NCBI RefSeq assembly: GCF_008630535.1
Contig: NZ_VWPH01000003.1
Span: 496,001-560,000, forward strand
DNA from: Saccharopolyspora hirsuta
GTDB lineage: Bacteria > Actinomycetota > Actinomycetes > Mycobacteriales > Pseudonocardiaceae
DNA length: 64,000 nucleotides
Reading direction: 5' to 3'
The notes below the pieces were generated by a model. It was not told the DNA's origin. It made no database searches and saw only the letters and a list, made by a program, of their open reading frames with translations. The first letter of the stretch is position 1, and each line of letters opens with the position of its first letter. The translations under genes were made by a program, and so were the position numbers. Shown here piece after piece: positions 1 through 8,496 of this stretch.

Positions 1-1
1 A

Positions 2-499
2 CTGGGACTGCGGTGGCACACCGTTCCGCTGATCAGCAACATGCAGCTGGACATCGGCGGCATCCGGTACCCGGCCGCGCCGTTCAACACCTGGTTCGTG
101 GGGACCGAGATCGGCACCCGCGGCCTGGCCGACGAGAACGCCTACGGCATCACCCGGCACGTCGCCGAACGGCTGGGCATGGACACCTCGACCGAACGAA
201 CCCTGTGGCGGGACCGGGCGATCGTCGAGATCAACCGGGCGGTGCTGTACTCGTTCGACTCCGCGCGGGTCACGATCACCGATCACCACAGCGAGGCCCT
301 GCACCGCCTGGCCTGGTTGCGCTCCGGACCGCGCACCAGCGCCTCCCGGCCGATGTTCAGCGTCACCAAGGAAGCGGCCCGGCGTGCCCGGCAGGGAGCA
401 CCGAGTGGCTTCCAGTCCCCCGCGCCGAAGCGGCCGCGCTACGACGAACTGTCCCGGTTGAACCGGCGCTGCCTCGGGACAGATCCGTCCGGCGAGTGA
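2..499 (+). CDS. nos: Nitric oxide synthase oxygenase, 3' part, atypical C-terminus
   Basis: The reading frame is open from base 2, so the gene begins left of the window. The visible part runs from RWHTVPLISNMQLDIGG through the substrate-glutamate region TWFVGTEIGTRGL to VTITDHHSEA, all typical of bacterial NOS oxygenases, which make NO from arginine with heme and pterin. After HHSEA (about base 300) the family similarity stops. Bacterial NOS proteins normally continue for about 50 residues including a Trp-containing pterin and dimer segment (WIVPP), and I find that in none of the three plus-strand frames. Instead there are about 65 basic, low-complexity codons to a TGA at 497-499. The N-terminal part is confidently NOS; whether this allele is functional is doubtful. 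Confidence 0.75.
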   Translation: MGLRWHTVPLISNMQLDIGGIRYPAAPFNTWFVGTEIGTRGLADENAYGITRHVAERLGMDTSTERTLWRDRAIVEINRAVLYSFDSARVTITDHHSEALHRLAWLRSGPRTSASRPMFSVTKEAARRARQGAPSGFQSPAPKRPRYDELSRLNRRCLGTDPSGE

Positions 500-626
500 C
501 CGCCTCGTCCGAGCTGCGGCGCGCGAAGCGCTCCAGCAGCTCCGGCAGGACCGAGCTGATCGACATGAGCAGCAGCACGGCCACTGCGAGGACGGCTCCG
601 ATGACGGAAAAGATGGTGGTGACCAT
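363..626 (-). CDS. Small single-pass membrane protein
   Basis: An ATG at 626 with an AGGAAGG-like ribosome binding site 10-15 nt upstream opens an 87-codon frame. It starts MVTTIFSVIGAVLAVAVLLL, one clear N-terminal membrane helix, followed by LPELLERFARR and a basic, low-complexity tail. The last 137 nt run antisense to the atypical 3' end of the NOS gene, so the tail may be spurious or the two genes may meet at a rearrangement. Two CCGATCGG palindromes lie 115-165 bp upstream. The same palindrome occurs beside the neighbouring two-component/ABC genes, which hints at shared control. No family recognised. Confidence 0.45.
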   Translation of the reverse strand: MVTTIFSVIGAVLAVAVLLLMSISSVLPELLERFARRSSDEAVTRRTDLSRGSAGSTGTVRRSAAASARGTGSHSVLPAGHAGPLPW

Positions 627-741
627 GTCGACCCCGACCTTCCTGGCTCCTGGCGCTCGCTGACCGCGCCTCTTCCGCGTTGACACCACAAGCGTCTCCT
701 CTGCCGGGGGTCCGGCGGATCGGTCAGGTGGTCGGTCCGGG

Positions 742-787
742 TGGCCGATCGGCCAGTCCCGAGAGGTGGCGGACCGGCCGATCGGCT
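742..787. promoter_or_regulatory. Pair of GGCCGATCGGCC palindromes
   Basis: TGGCCGATCGGCCA (742-755) is a perfect palindrome. A second copy, GGCCGATCGGCT (776-787), has its centre 33 bp away, about three helical turns. The pair lies between the ABC permease stop and the start of the small membrane gene. Related pairs occur at 3919-3952 and 8427-8460. This looks like a response-regulator operator, which is inference. Confidence 0.45.
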
Positions 788-854
788 GGCCGCCGAGACG
801 CGTGTGCGGGCACGGCCGTCCCCGACCGCGCCCGCACACCGACCTGCTGCTGGG

Positions 855-3077
855 CTACTCCTCGCTGATGCGCTCCGCGCCGATCCGGCGCAGCATCGGC
901 CCGCTGCTGGAGGCCGCGATCACCGCGACGACCATCCCGATCACCACCGGCGCGAGCAGCCAGCCGGAGAGCACCACCGGGGTGTCCCCGCTGAACAGGG
1001 TGAAGATCCCGGCGGCGACCGCGGTCCCGGCCGCCCCCGCCCCGATCGTCGCGACCATCGCGGGGAGCGCCGCCTCGGTGCGCAGCGCCCGTCCGAGCAT
1101 CCGGACCGGGGTGCCCGCGGCGATCAGCGCGCTGAAGGTGCGCCGCCGGTCGACCACGGACGACGCCGCCGTGATCGCGGCGCTGGCCCCGGCCAGCAGG
1201 GCGGTCAGCCCGAGCCCGATCGCGGTGATCCGCTTGAGGTCGCCCAGCATCGTCTGCTGCTCGTGGAGCCGCAGCTCACGGCTGTGGAAGCTCTCCCCGG
1301 GCAGGGCTGTCGCGAGCGCCGTGCGCACCTTCTCCCGGTCCGCTTCGTTCACCGGGTTGATCGCCAGGGTGCTCTCCCCGTGCTCGGTGAACGCGGGCAC
1401 GAGCGCCGGATCGATGAGCACCGAGCCGCCGAGCTCCGGGTCCTGGCTGCCCAGCGGGCGCACCGGGACCCCGTCCGGCAACGAGATCTCCTGCACCTGC
1501 GGGTCGGTGGCCTCCACCGGCGGGCTGGACTTGACCTTCAGGCCGGTGTTCGGCAGCTGCTGACCGGCGTCCGCCCGGATCGCGGGCGGCCCGGCGCAGG
1601 CCCCGACGCCGAACCGGGTGGTGGCGGCCGCGTCCTGGCAGCTCATCACCAGGCCGCTCGCGCTGGAGCCGTCCGGTGCCTCCAGCACGACCTTCTCGGC
1701 GCGCACCACCGTCGCGGCGGAACCGCTGCTCGCCAGCTGGTCCTTGACGCGCTGCTCCAGCTCGGCCGCGCTCGCGGTCGGGACGTCCACGAAGAGCACC
1801 GAGTCCTTGAACGAGCGGCCACCACCGGCGAACGTCTCGAAGCTCGGCAGCAGGGTGAGCGCCATCGAGCCGACGAACACCGCCAGGACGATGCCCGACA
1901 CCGAGCGGTAGGCCGCCTGCGGGTCGCTGCGCAGCCGCCTGCCGGCCAGCAGCACCGACGGCTTCCGCCACATCGACGCGAACAGCGAACCGAGCATGCC
2001 GGTCAGCCACGGGCCGACGATGGACGCCGACAGCAGCACCGCGGCCAGCGAGGCGAGCAGCACGCCGAGCCCGCCGGTCTCCCTGGCGGTGTACAGCCCG
2101 AAGAGGAAGAACCCGGCCACGGCCACCAGCGACAGGAGGCGCCAGGCCTTCGGCCGCTTCCGCGCGTGGCTCATCGCCGCGCCGAGCGGCGCCCGGACCA
2201 CCCGCCGCAACCCCAGCACCGCGGCCAGCACGACCATCGTCGGGATCAGCAGCCCGACCAGCGCGACGGTGACCGGGGACGGGGTGAAGTCGCTGATCAG
2301 CCAGGTGCCGCCGCCCCACGGGACCATCACGCCGAGGTAGCGCAGCGGCCAGCTCAGCAGCAGCCCGGCGACGGTGCCCACCACGGCGGCGACCGCCGTC
2401 TCGGCGGTGACCACGCCGATCACCTGGCCCGGTGTCGCACCGGCCAACCGCAGCGCCGCCAGGCGGCGTTCGCGACGGGCCGCGGTCAGGCGGGCCGCCG
2501 AGGCGACCAGCACCATGCTGGGGATCGCCAGCAGCACGATGCCGACCCCGGCCATGAACCGCAGGAGGAAGTCGCTGGTGTCGGCCGCGTAGCCGGAGTA
2601 CCTCGCCTCCTCCGGGTCCAGCGTCCCCGGCGGGTGCCCGACGACGGCGACCAGCTGCTCGGGGAACTTCAGCCACTGCTCGTCGATCGTGCCGATCACC
2701 TCGCCCTGGAACCGGTCGGCGAGATCGTGGCTCGGGTTCCGCTCTGCCAGGTCGGCCAACCGCGGCGACAGCAGCACCTGCCCGGGGCCGGGGTATTTCG
2801 GCGCGGGGTTCGCCGGGTCGGCGGCGCCGGTGACGTCCAGCCGCATGACGGTCTCGTTCTGGAAGAAGTCCCGGGTGACCATCGTCACGCCGTGCGGCTC
2901 CGCCGCGCCCTCCTGCCACGCCGACCGCTTCAGCCGGGCGTCCGTCGCGTTCGGCAGCGTCGCCAGGAACAGGATCAGCGCGGTGGCCACCGCGACCCCC
3001 GCTGCGGTGAGCACGGCGGACAGGCGGCTGCGCGAGTCCACGCGCAGCACCCGCAGCGCCAACTGCACCGGATTCAT
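855..3077 (-). CDS. FtsX-family ABC transporter permease
   Basis: 740 residues. The N-terminus (LRVLRVDSRSRLSAVLTAAG) carries a first membrane helix, followed by a large extracytoplasmic segment. Groups of hydrophobic helices lie near residues 230-410 and at the C-terminus (TALLAGASAAITAASSVVDR), the usual layout of MacB/FtsX-like permeases that export peptides or lipids or act with antibiotic-sensing kinases. The ATG overlaps the TGA of the upstream ATPase gene by 4 nt (ATGA at 3077-3074), so the two are translationally coupled. The divergent sensor kinase/response regulator pair suggests a Bce-like antimicrobial detoxification or sensing module. Substrate unknown. Confidence 0.85.
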   Translation of the reverse strand: MNPVQLALRVLRVDSRSRLSAVLTAAGVAVATALILFLATLPNATDARLKRSAWQEGAAEPHGVTMVTRDFFQNETVMRLDVTGAADPANPAPKYPGPGQVLLSPRLADLAERNPSHDLADRFQGEVIGTIDEQWLKFPEQLVAVVGHPPGTLDPEEARYSGYAADTSDFLLRFMAGVGIVLLAIPSMVLVASAARLTAARRERRLAALRLAGATPGQVIGVVTAETAVAAVVGTVAGLLLSWPLRYLGVMVPWGGGTWLISDFTPSPVTVALVGLLIPTMVVLAAVLGLRRVVRAPLGAAMSHARKRPKAWRLLSLVAVAGFFLFGLYTARETGGLGVLLASLAAVLLSASIVGPWLTGMLGSLFASMWRKPSVLLAGRRLRSDPQAAYRSVSGIVLAVFVGSMALTLLPSFETFAGGGRSFKDSVLFVDVPTASAAELEQRVKDQLASSGSAATVVRAEKVVLEAPDGSSASGLVMSCQDAAATTRFGVGACAGPPAIRADAGQQLPNTGLKVKSSPPVEATDPQVQEISLPDGVPVRPLGSQDPELGGSVLIDPALVPAFTEHGESTLAINPVNEADREKVRTALATALPGESFHSRELRLHEQQTMLGDLKRITAIGLGLTALLAGASAAITAASSVVDRRRTFSALIAAGTPVRMLGRALRTEAALPAMVATIGAGAAGTAVAAGIFTLFSGDTPVVLSGWLLAPVVIGMVVAVIAASSSGPMLRRIGAERISEE

Positions 3078-3781
3078 GCGGCCATCACCCCACCGGCGAT
3101 CAGCCCGTCGCGGATCTCCACCACGCGGCCCGCCTTGGCCGCCAGGTCGCGGTCGTGCGTCACGATCACCACCGCCGCGTTGGTGGCGGCTGCGGCGTCG
3201 AACAGCGCCCGGGTGGTCTCCTCGCCGGTGCGCGTGTCCAGCGCGCCGGTGGGTTCGTCCGCGAAGATCACCTTCGGCCGGTGGGCCAGCGCCCGCGCGA
3301 TCGCGACCCGCTGCGCCTGACCGCCGGAGAGCTCACCGGGCAGCCGGTCCTCCATCCCGCCGAGGCCGAGCTTCGCCAGCCAGTCCCGCGCACCGGCCAT
3401 CGCCTGCTTGCGGTTGGCCCCGGCCAGCAGCAGCGGCAGCGCCGTGTTCTCGGCCGCGGTCAGCTCGCCGACCAGCATGCCCTGCTGGAACACGAACCCG
3501 AACTCGTGCCGGCGCAGCGCGCTGCGCTTGGCCTCGCCGAGCTGGTCGATGCGGTGCCCGTCGAGCAGGACCTCCCCGCCGTCCGGGCGGAGGATGCCCG
3601 CCAGCACGTGCAGCAGCGTGGTCTTGCCGGACCCGGACGGCCCCACGATCGCGGCCACCTCGCCGGCGCGGAGCGAGATGTCCACCCCGGCCAGCGCGCG
3701 GTGCGCGCCGTAGTTCTTCACCAGCCCCCGTCCCACCAGGAACGGGTCTCCGGGCCGCTGGGCGGCCATGGGAGCCGACAT
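3074..3781 (-). CDS. ABC transporter ATP-binding protein (MacB/LolD type)
   Basis: 235 residues from the ATG at 3781, chosen because AGGAGG lies 5 nt upstream; the frame stays open further upstream but without family similarity. Motifs in order: Walker A GPSGSGKTT, Q-loop FVFQQGM, signature LSGGQAQR, Walker B VIFADEPTGAL, and H-loop VTHD. It powers the permease encoded immediately downstream, with which it overlaps by 4 nt. The intergenic region it shares with the divergent histidine kinase gene carries two CCGATCGG palindromes. Confidence 0.92.
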   Translation of the reverse strand: MSAPMAAQRPGDPFLVGRGLVKNYGAHRALAGVDISLRAGEVAAIVGPSGSGKTTLLHVLAGILRPDGGEVLLDGHRIDQLGEAKRSALRRHEFGFVFQQGMLVGELTAAENTALPLLLAGANRKQAMAGARDWLAKLGLGGMEDRLPGELSGGQAQRVAIARALAHRPKVIFADEPTGALDTRTGEETTRALFDAAAATNAAVVIVTHDRDLAAKAGRVVEIRDGLIAGGVMAA

Positions 3782-3918
3782 GTCTTCCTCCTGCTCGTGT
3801 ATGCACTGCTCGGATGAGAGGGGCGCCGCTGAGGCGGGCTGCCGCGTTGAATCCAAGAGTGGTCTTCGGCAGCGGTTTCCGGATCGGCCTGCGGGCCGCT
3901 GATCCACGAGCGGAGGTC

Positions 3919-3952
3919 GGCCGATCGGCCAGGTTGTTCGGACCGATCGGCC
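3919..3952. promoter_or_regulatory. Twin CCGATCGG palindromes between ABC and two-component genes
   Basis: GGCCGATCGGCC (3919-3930) and GGACCGATCGGCC (around 3941-3952) have centres 22 bp apart, two helical turns. They sit 40-70 bp upstream of the kinase start and about 140 bp upstream of the ATPase start, in the shared divergent promoter region. This is a good candidate binding site for the NarL-type regulator encoded at 5819-6478; the assignment is inferred from position only. Confidence 0.55.
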
Positions 3953-3989
3953 AAGGTGCCCGGGCGGGCGCACCGACTACCGTTTCAGC

Positions 3990-5822
3990 GTGAGCAGTTT
4001 CGTGACGGCTACCGGATCAGGACCGGACGCCCCCTGGTGGCGCCGGTTCGGCAGCCTGCTGCGCGATCAGTGGATGTTCGCGGCGTTGCTCGGCCTGGTC
4101 TGGGCGGGCGATTCCCTGGTGCTGATCAGCGCCACCGGCAACCAGCGGGACGCGCTGGTGATCCCGGGCATCACCGCGATGGCGCTGCTGGCCGTCCTCG
4201 GTCGGCGGTACCCGGTCCGCTGTGGACTGCTCGCGGCGGTGGTCCTGCTCGGCGACACCGCGGTGCTCATGGCGAACCGCTCGCACATCCACTCGCTCGG
4301 GCTGGACGAAATCCTGCCGACGGAGAACGCGGCGGGCCTGCTGCTGGTGCTCTACAACTTCAAGTCCAGCCCGCTGCGCAAAGCCGTCCCGGTCACCGCC
4401 GTGCTCGTGCTGACCTGCCTGACCTCGGCCGTGCTCCGGTTGCGGGCGTCGAACTACGGCGGCGGCGACTTCGAGCAGACGCTGGCCTTCGGGTTCCTGC
4501 AGCTGCTCCTGGTCACCGGCACCGGTCTCTACCTGCGCGGGAACTGGCCCGGTCAGCGCCGCTTCCAGGGCTCGCCGATGCAGGAGCTGACGCGTCGCCA
4601 GTGGCCGGTGATGGCCGCGCTGAGCATCCTGCTGTTCCTGGAGTTCACCAAGAACGGCGAGCTGAGCTTCCTGTCGAACCTGGTGGTGCTGCTCAGCGGT
4701 CTGGTCATGGCGGTGCTCGCCGCGTTCGCCCCGCTGCGGCCCGTCGAGTCCGCCTACCTGGGGGCGGCGACGATGGTGCTGACGGTCCTGGTGATGCGGG
4801 TGCTGGGGCTGACCGGCAGCAGCGGGAACCTGCTGGGACCGGTGTCCCTGGCGGCGACCGGCGCGGGGATGCTGCTGGTGACCTACGTGGTCCGCCACGC
4901 GGAGATCCAACGCGCGATCCGGGCCACCGGCACGCTGGTCGTGGTGACGCTGTTCGCCGTGTTCATGACCCCGGCGTACCGGGGCAGCAGCGCCTTCTTC
5001 AACGAAAGCGTCTCGCGCAACGCGCTGACCGCGGTGTTCATGGGCGGTCTGCTGCTGGTGATCTCGGTCGGCACCGGGATGTACTTCCGGGCCAGGGACG
5101 AGGAGCGCGCCCGGTCGGTGAGCTCCGCCGTGGAGAGCGCGCAGCAGGCGGAGCGGATGGCGCTGGCGCGCGAGCTGCACGACGTGGTGGCGCACCACGT
5201 CACCGGCATCGTGGTGCAGGCGCAGGCGGCGCAGATGGTGGCGGAGAAGAACCCGAAGGCGGCGACCGACGCGCTCGCCAAGATCTCGGAGAGCGGCACC
5301 GAGGCGCTGACCGCGATGCGGCGGCTGGTGGCGAGCATGCGCAGCACCGAACCGGCCGGGGCTTCGGCCGCGACGGAGCAGGCCACCACCGACCTCGAGG
5401 CCGACCTGCGGGCGCTGGTGGAGTCGGCCCAGCGCCAGCCCACGGAGCACACCCGCCCGCCGCGGGTGGACCTGAAGGTCGACCTGGTGGACCGCCAGAT
5501 CCCGCAGGAGGTGGCGCGCTCCGCGCTGCGCGTGGTGCAGGAATCCCTGACGAACTCGGAGAAGCACGCGCTGGGCGCGAGCCTGGTCCAGGTCAAGGTG
5601 TGGGCCGACCACGCGAACCTGTACACGTTGATCACCGACGACGGCTCCGGGGTGCGCGGCCAACCCGTCGGCGGCTCGGGGGGATACGGTCTGGTCGGGA
5701 TGCGGGAGCGGATCGAGTTGCTCGGCGGCAGGTTCCACGCCGGACCGGGCGAGCACGTCGGTTGGCGGGTCGAGGCCGTGCTGCCGCTGGACGAGCAGAG
5801 CGGAGAAGAGGGGCAGCGATGA
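3990..5822 (+). CDS. Two-component sensor histidine kinase (HisKA_3)
   Basis: 610 residues. About the first 370 residues are a polytopic membrane sensor region. Then comes a HisKA_3 dimerisation domain with the phospho-acceptor His near residue 397 (ARELHDVVAHHVTGIV), and a C-terminal HATPase_c domain (VVQESLTNSEKHA, GGYGLVGMRERI). The GTG start lacks a clear ribosome site; TACCGT lies 7 nt upstream, so a leaderless transcript is likely. The stop overlaps the response-regulator ATG by 4 nt. With the divergent ABC exporter it probably senses a cell-envelope or antimicrobial signal; the ligand is unknown. Confidence 0.9.
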   Translation: MSSFVTATGSGPDAPWWRRFGSLLRDQWMFAALLGLVWAGDSLVLISATGNQRDALVIPGITAMALLAVLGRRYPVRCGLLAAVVLLGDTAVLMANRSHIHSLGLDEILPTENAAGLLLVLYNFKSSPLRKAVPVTAVLVLTCLTSAVLRLRASNYGGGDFEQTLAFGFLQLLLVTGTGLYLRGNWPGQRRFQGSPMQELTRRQWPVMAALSILLFLEFTKNGELSFLSNLVVLLSGLVMAVLAAFAPLRPVESAYLGAATMVLTVLVMRVLGLTGSSGNLLGPVSLAATGAGMLLVTYVVRHAEIQRAIRATGTLVVVTLFAVFMTPAYRGSSAFFNESVSRNALTAVFMGGLLLVISVGTGMYFRARDEERARSVSSAVESAQQAERMALARELHDVVAHHVTGIVVQAQAAQMVAEKNPKAATDALAKISESGTEALTAMRRLVASMRSTEPAGASAATEQATTDLEADLRALVESAQRQPTEHTRPPRVDLKVDLVDRQIPQEVARSALRVVQESLTNSEKHALGASLVQVKVWADHANLYTLITDDGSGVRGQPVGGSGGYGLVGMRERIELLGGRFHAGPGEHVGWRVEAVLPLDEQSGEEGQR

Positions 5823-6478
5823 TCCGGGTGCTGATCGCCGACGACCAGGAGCTGGTGCGCGCCGGGTTCCGAATGATCCTGGAGTCCCAGGACGACATCG
5901 AGGTGGTGGCCGATGTCGCCAACGGCGTGGACGCGGTGCGGGTGGCGCGGGAGAAGCGCCCGGACGTGTGCCTGATGGACATCCGCATGCCGGGCATCGA
6001 CGGGCTGGAGGCGACCAAGCAGCTGGCCGGTCCCGACGTGGCCGAGCCGATCAAGGTCGTGGTCGTGACCACCTTCGACCTCGACGAGTACGTCGACCGC
6101 GCCCTGCGCAACGGGGCGAGCGGCTTCCTGCTCAAGGACGCCGGTCCGACGCTGCTGCTGGAGGCGATCCGCGCCGCCCAGCGCGGGGACGCGCTGGTCT
6201 CGCCGCAGATCACGGTGCGGCTGCTCAAGCACTTCGCCCAGCCGCAGCAGCAGGCGCAGCGCCGGGCGCAGCCGGAGGTGGATCTCACCGAGCGCGAGCT
6301 CGACGTGGTCCGGGCGACGGCGCGCGGCCTGACCAACGGCGAGATCGGCCAGGAGCTGTTCATGTCGCTGTCGACGGTGAAGACCCACCTCGCCTCCGCG
6401 CAGAGCAAGATCAAGGCCCGGAACCGGGTGGAGACGGCGGCGTGGGCCTGGCGCAGCGGCTTGATGGACGGTGAATGA
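5819..6478 (+). CDS. NarL/LuxR-family response regulator
   Basis: 219 residues. The receiver domain has the acidic pocket (ADDQ), phospho-acceptor Asp54 (CLMDIRMPG), a switch Thr in VVVTTFD and the conserved Lys in FLLKDAG. The C-terminal LuxR helix-turn-helix reads LTERELDVVRATARGLTNGEI and STVKTHLASAQSKI. The start overlaps the kinase stop (ATGA). It likely controls the divergent ABC exporter, and perhaps the small membrane genes at 363-626 and 8497-8604, through the CCGATCGG palindromes. Confidence 0.93.
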   Translation: MIRVLIADDQELVRAGFRMILESQDDIEVVADVANGVDAVRVAREKRPDVCLMDIRMPGIDGLEATKQLAGPDVAEPIKVVVVTTFDLDEYVDRALRNGASGFLLKDAGPTLLLEAIRAAQRGDALVSPQITVRLLKHFAQPQQQAQRRAQPEVDLTERELDVVRATARGLTNGEIGQELFMSLSTVKTHLASAQSKIKARNRVETAAWAWRSGLMDGE

Positions 6479-6494
6479 GCGCCGCGTCGGCGGC

Positions 6495-6535
6495 CGGAAA
6501 ATGAGTCCGCGTCCCGGGGCGGCAGCTGTTAGGCT
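6495..6535 (+). promoter_or_regulatory. WhiB7-type promoter of the ABC-F gene
   Basis: CGGAAAAT (6495-6502) is followed by exactly 27 nt and the -10 box TAGGCT (6530-6535). No good -35 hexamer is visible. The same A-tract/N27/-10 geometry occurs before the leader ORFs of the DHA2 pump, erm and the ThrRS-like gene. Known WhiB7 promoters have an AT-rich tract just upstream of a poor -35 box, so this is a likely WhiB7 target by analogy. Confidence 0.65.
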
Positions 6536-6547
6536 CCCGGGCTGCGA

Positions 6548-6607
6548 GTGACCGCGAACCGAGGAGTGCCAGTGGCAGGCGTGGGGGACGACGACATCTC
6601 CGGGTGA
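6548..6607 (+). CDS. Leader ORF upstream of ABC-F gene
   Basis: A 19-codon frame starts at a GTG 12 nt after the -10 box. An alternative in-frame GTG at 6572 has GAGGAG 5 nt before it and would give an 11-residue peptide (MAGVGDDDISG). It ends with TGA at 6605-6607, 22 nt before the first arm of a long inverted repeat. Ribosome-mediated attenuation by a short upstream ORF is established for several antibiotic-induced ABC-F genes. Which start is used is not decided by the sequence. Confidence 0.5.
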   Translation: MTANRGVPVAGVGDDDISG

Positions 6608-6628
6608 TCCCCGGCGGTGATCGGCCAC

Positions 6629-6716
6629 GAGCGGGCGCGCCCAGCGCGCTGCGGTGGCTGTTCTCGTCGTGCCATTGAATCCTGTCCCCCTGCGGGCTGT
6701 TTCAGCGCGCCCGCTC
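6629..6716 (+). promoter_or_regulatory. Attenuator-like alternative hairpins before ABC-F gene
   Basis: GAGCGGGCGCGC (6629-6640) and GCGCGCCCGCTC (6705-6716) are perfect 12-bp complements. The 5' arm can instead form a local hairpin, GCGCGC (6635-6640) with GCGCGC (6644-6649), so the two structures exclude each other. The 3' arm ends 18 nt before the ABC-F start codon. No U-run follows, so it could act on translation or through Rho rather than as an intrinsic terminator. Confidence 0.5.
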
Positions 6717-6734
6717 GCATCCGAGGGCTCTCGC

Positions 6735-8372
6735 ATGTCCGAAGCATTCATCACCTGCTCGAACCTCTCCTTCTCATGGCCGGACGACACCCCCGTGTTC
6801 GAGGAGCTGTCGTTCACGGTGGGCGGCGGCCGGACCGGCCTCGTCGCGCCCAACGGGGCGGGCAAGTCCACCCTGCTCAAGCTCATCGCCGGTGAATACC
6901 GACCCAGTCGCGGAACCGCGTCCGCGCGGGGAGTCCTGGGCTACCTGCCGCAGAACCTCCCGCTCGTCGGCGATCTGACCGTCGCCGAGGTCCTCGGGGT
7001 GTCCGCGGTGCTGGAGGCCTTGCACGCGGTCGAGTCCGGAGACGTCGACGAGGCGCACTTCACCACCATCGGCAACGACTGGGACATCGAGGAGCGCACG
7101 CGGGTTCAGCTGGACAAGCTCGGCCTCGCCGACGTCCAGCTGGACCGTCAGCTGCACACGCTCAGCGGTGGCCAGGTGGTTTCGCTCGGCCTCGCCGCGC
7201 AGCTGCTCAAGCGGCCCGACGTGCTGCTGCTGGACGAACCGACCAACAACCTCGACCGCGATGCGCGGCGCAAGCTCGCCGGTGTGCTCGAGGAGTTCAA
7301 CGGCTGCTTGCTGCTGGTCAGCCACGACCGGTCGCTGCTCGACCGGATGGATCGCATCGCCGAGCTCGGCCGCGGCGAAATCCGCTTCTACGGCGGGAAC
7401 TTCACCGAGTACGAGGAGGCGGTGCGCGCCGAGCAGGAGGTCGCGGAGAAGAACGTCCGCAACGCCGAGCAGGAGCTCAAGCGGGAGAAGCGGGAGATGC
7501 AGCAGGCCCGCGAACGAGCCGCGCGGCGGGCCAGCAACGCGGCCCGCAACATCGGCAGCGCCGGTCTGCCGAAGATCGTCGCGGGCGGTCTGAAGCGGCG
7601 CGCCCAGGAGACCGCGGGCAAGGCGAACGAGGTGCACGCCAGCCGGGTCGACGAGGCCAAGGCCCGCCTCGACGAGGCGAGCCGAACCCTGCGGGACGAG
7701 CAGAAGATCGCGCTCGACCTGCCGGGCACCCGCGTTCCGGCCGGGCGCGTGGTGTTCCTCGGCGAGGGGATGCAGGTCAGCCGCGGCGGGCGGGAGCTCT
7801 TCGCCGGGGCGGGCGTCGACCTGTCGATCAGGGGGCCGGAGCGGATCGCGCTGACCGGCCCGAACGGGGCCGGGAAGTCCACCCTGCTGCGCCTGATCGA
7901 AGGCCGGTTGGAGCCGGAGCTCGGGCAGATCAAGCGGACCGACGGCCGGATCGCCTACCTGTCCCAGCGGCTCGACCTGCTGGACCTCGACCGCACGGTG
8001 CTGGAGTGCCTGGCGGAGTTCGCGCCGGAGATGCCGGAGTCGCGGCGGATGCACCTGCTGGCCCGGTTCCTGTTCCGCGGCTCCCGCGTGCACCTGCCGG
8101 TGGGTGCGCTGTCGGGCGGCGAGCGGCTGCGCGCGACGCTGGCCTGCGTCCTGAGCGCGGAACCGGCGCCGCAGCTCCTGCTGCTCGACGAGCCGACCAA
8201 CAATCTGGACTTGGTGAGCGTGGGCCAGCTGGTGAGTGCGCTGAACGCTTATGAGGGCGCGTTCGCGGTGGTCAGCCACGACGAGCGGTTCCTCGCGGAG
8301 ATCGCGGTGGGGCGCTGGCTGCGGCTGGACGGCGGTCGGCTGATCGAGACCGGGGCACCCGACGGGACATGA
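6735..8372 (+). CDS. ABC-F ribosome-associated ATPase (antibiotic resistance type)
   Basis: 545 residues from the ATG at 6735 (GAGGG 7 nt upstream). There are two ABC domains and no membrane segment: Walker A APNGAGKST and signature LSGGQVV in the first; GPNGAGKST and LSGGERL in the second; both carry LLLDEPTNNLD. The linker of about 80 residues is charged (EQELKREKREMQQARERAARRAS), the domain that reaches toward the peptidyl-transferase centre in ARE-type ABC-F proteins. The WhiB7-like promoter, leader ORF and alternative hairpins all suggest induction by ribosome-targeting antibiotics, probably of the macrolide/lincosamide/streptogramin group. The substrate range cannot be read from sequence. 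Confidence 0.88.
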   Translation: MSEAFITCSNLSFSWPDDTPVFEELSFTVGGGRTGLVAPNGAGKSTLLKLIAGEYRPSRGTASARGVLGYLPQNLPLVGDLTVAEVLGVSAVLEALHAVESGDVDEAHFTTIGNDWDIEERTRVQLDKLGLADVQLDRQLHTLSGGQVVSLGLAAQLLKRPDVLLLDEPTNNLDRDARRKLAGVLEEFNGCLLLVSHDRSLLDRMDRIAELGRGEIRFYGGNFTEYEEAVRAEQEVAEKNVRNAEQELKREKREMQQARERAARRASNAARNIGSAGLPKIVAGGLKRRAQETAGKANEVHASRVDEAKARLDEASRTLRDEQKIALDLPGTRVPAGRVVFLGEGMQVSRGGRELFAGAGVDLSIRGPERIALTGPNGAGKSTLLRLIEGRLEPELGQIKRTDGRIAYLSQRLDLLDLDRTVLECLAEFAPEMPESRRMHLLARFLFRGSRVHLPVGALSGGERLRATLACVLSAEPAPQLLLLDEPTNNLDLVSVGQLVSALNAYEGAFAVVSHDERFLAEIAVGRWLRLDGGRLIETGAPDGT

Positions 8373-8426
8373 CGGCCCTCACCCTGCCGGGGTCGGCCAG
8401 TCGGTGTTCGGGACGGTCGTGGCAAT

Positions 8427-8460
8427 GGCCGATCGAAGGAGGGCGGCTGGCCGATCAGCC
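8427..8460. promoter_or_regulatory. CCGATC-type palindrome pair upstream of small membrane peptide
   Basis: GGCCGATCG (8427-8435) and GGCTGGCCGATCAGCC (8445-8460) lie 37-70 bp upstream of the ATG at 8497, with centres about 21 bp apart. They resemble the pairs at 742-787 and 3919-3952 but are less perfect. Confidence 0.4.
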
Positions 8461-8496
8461 GAGGTCACGCGGCGCGGACTTCGCGACTCTGGAGTC

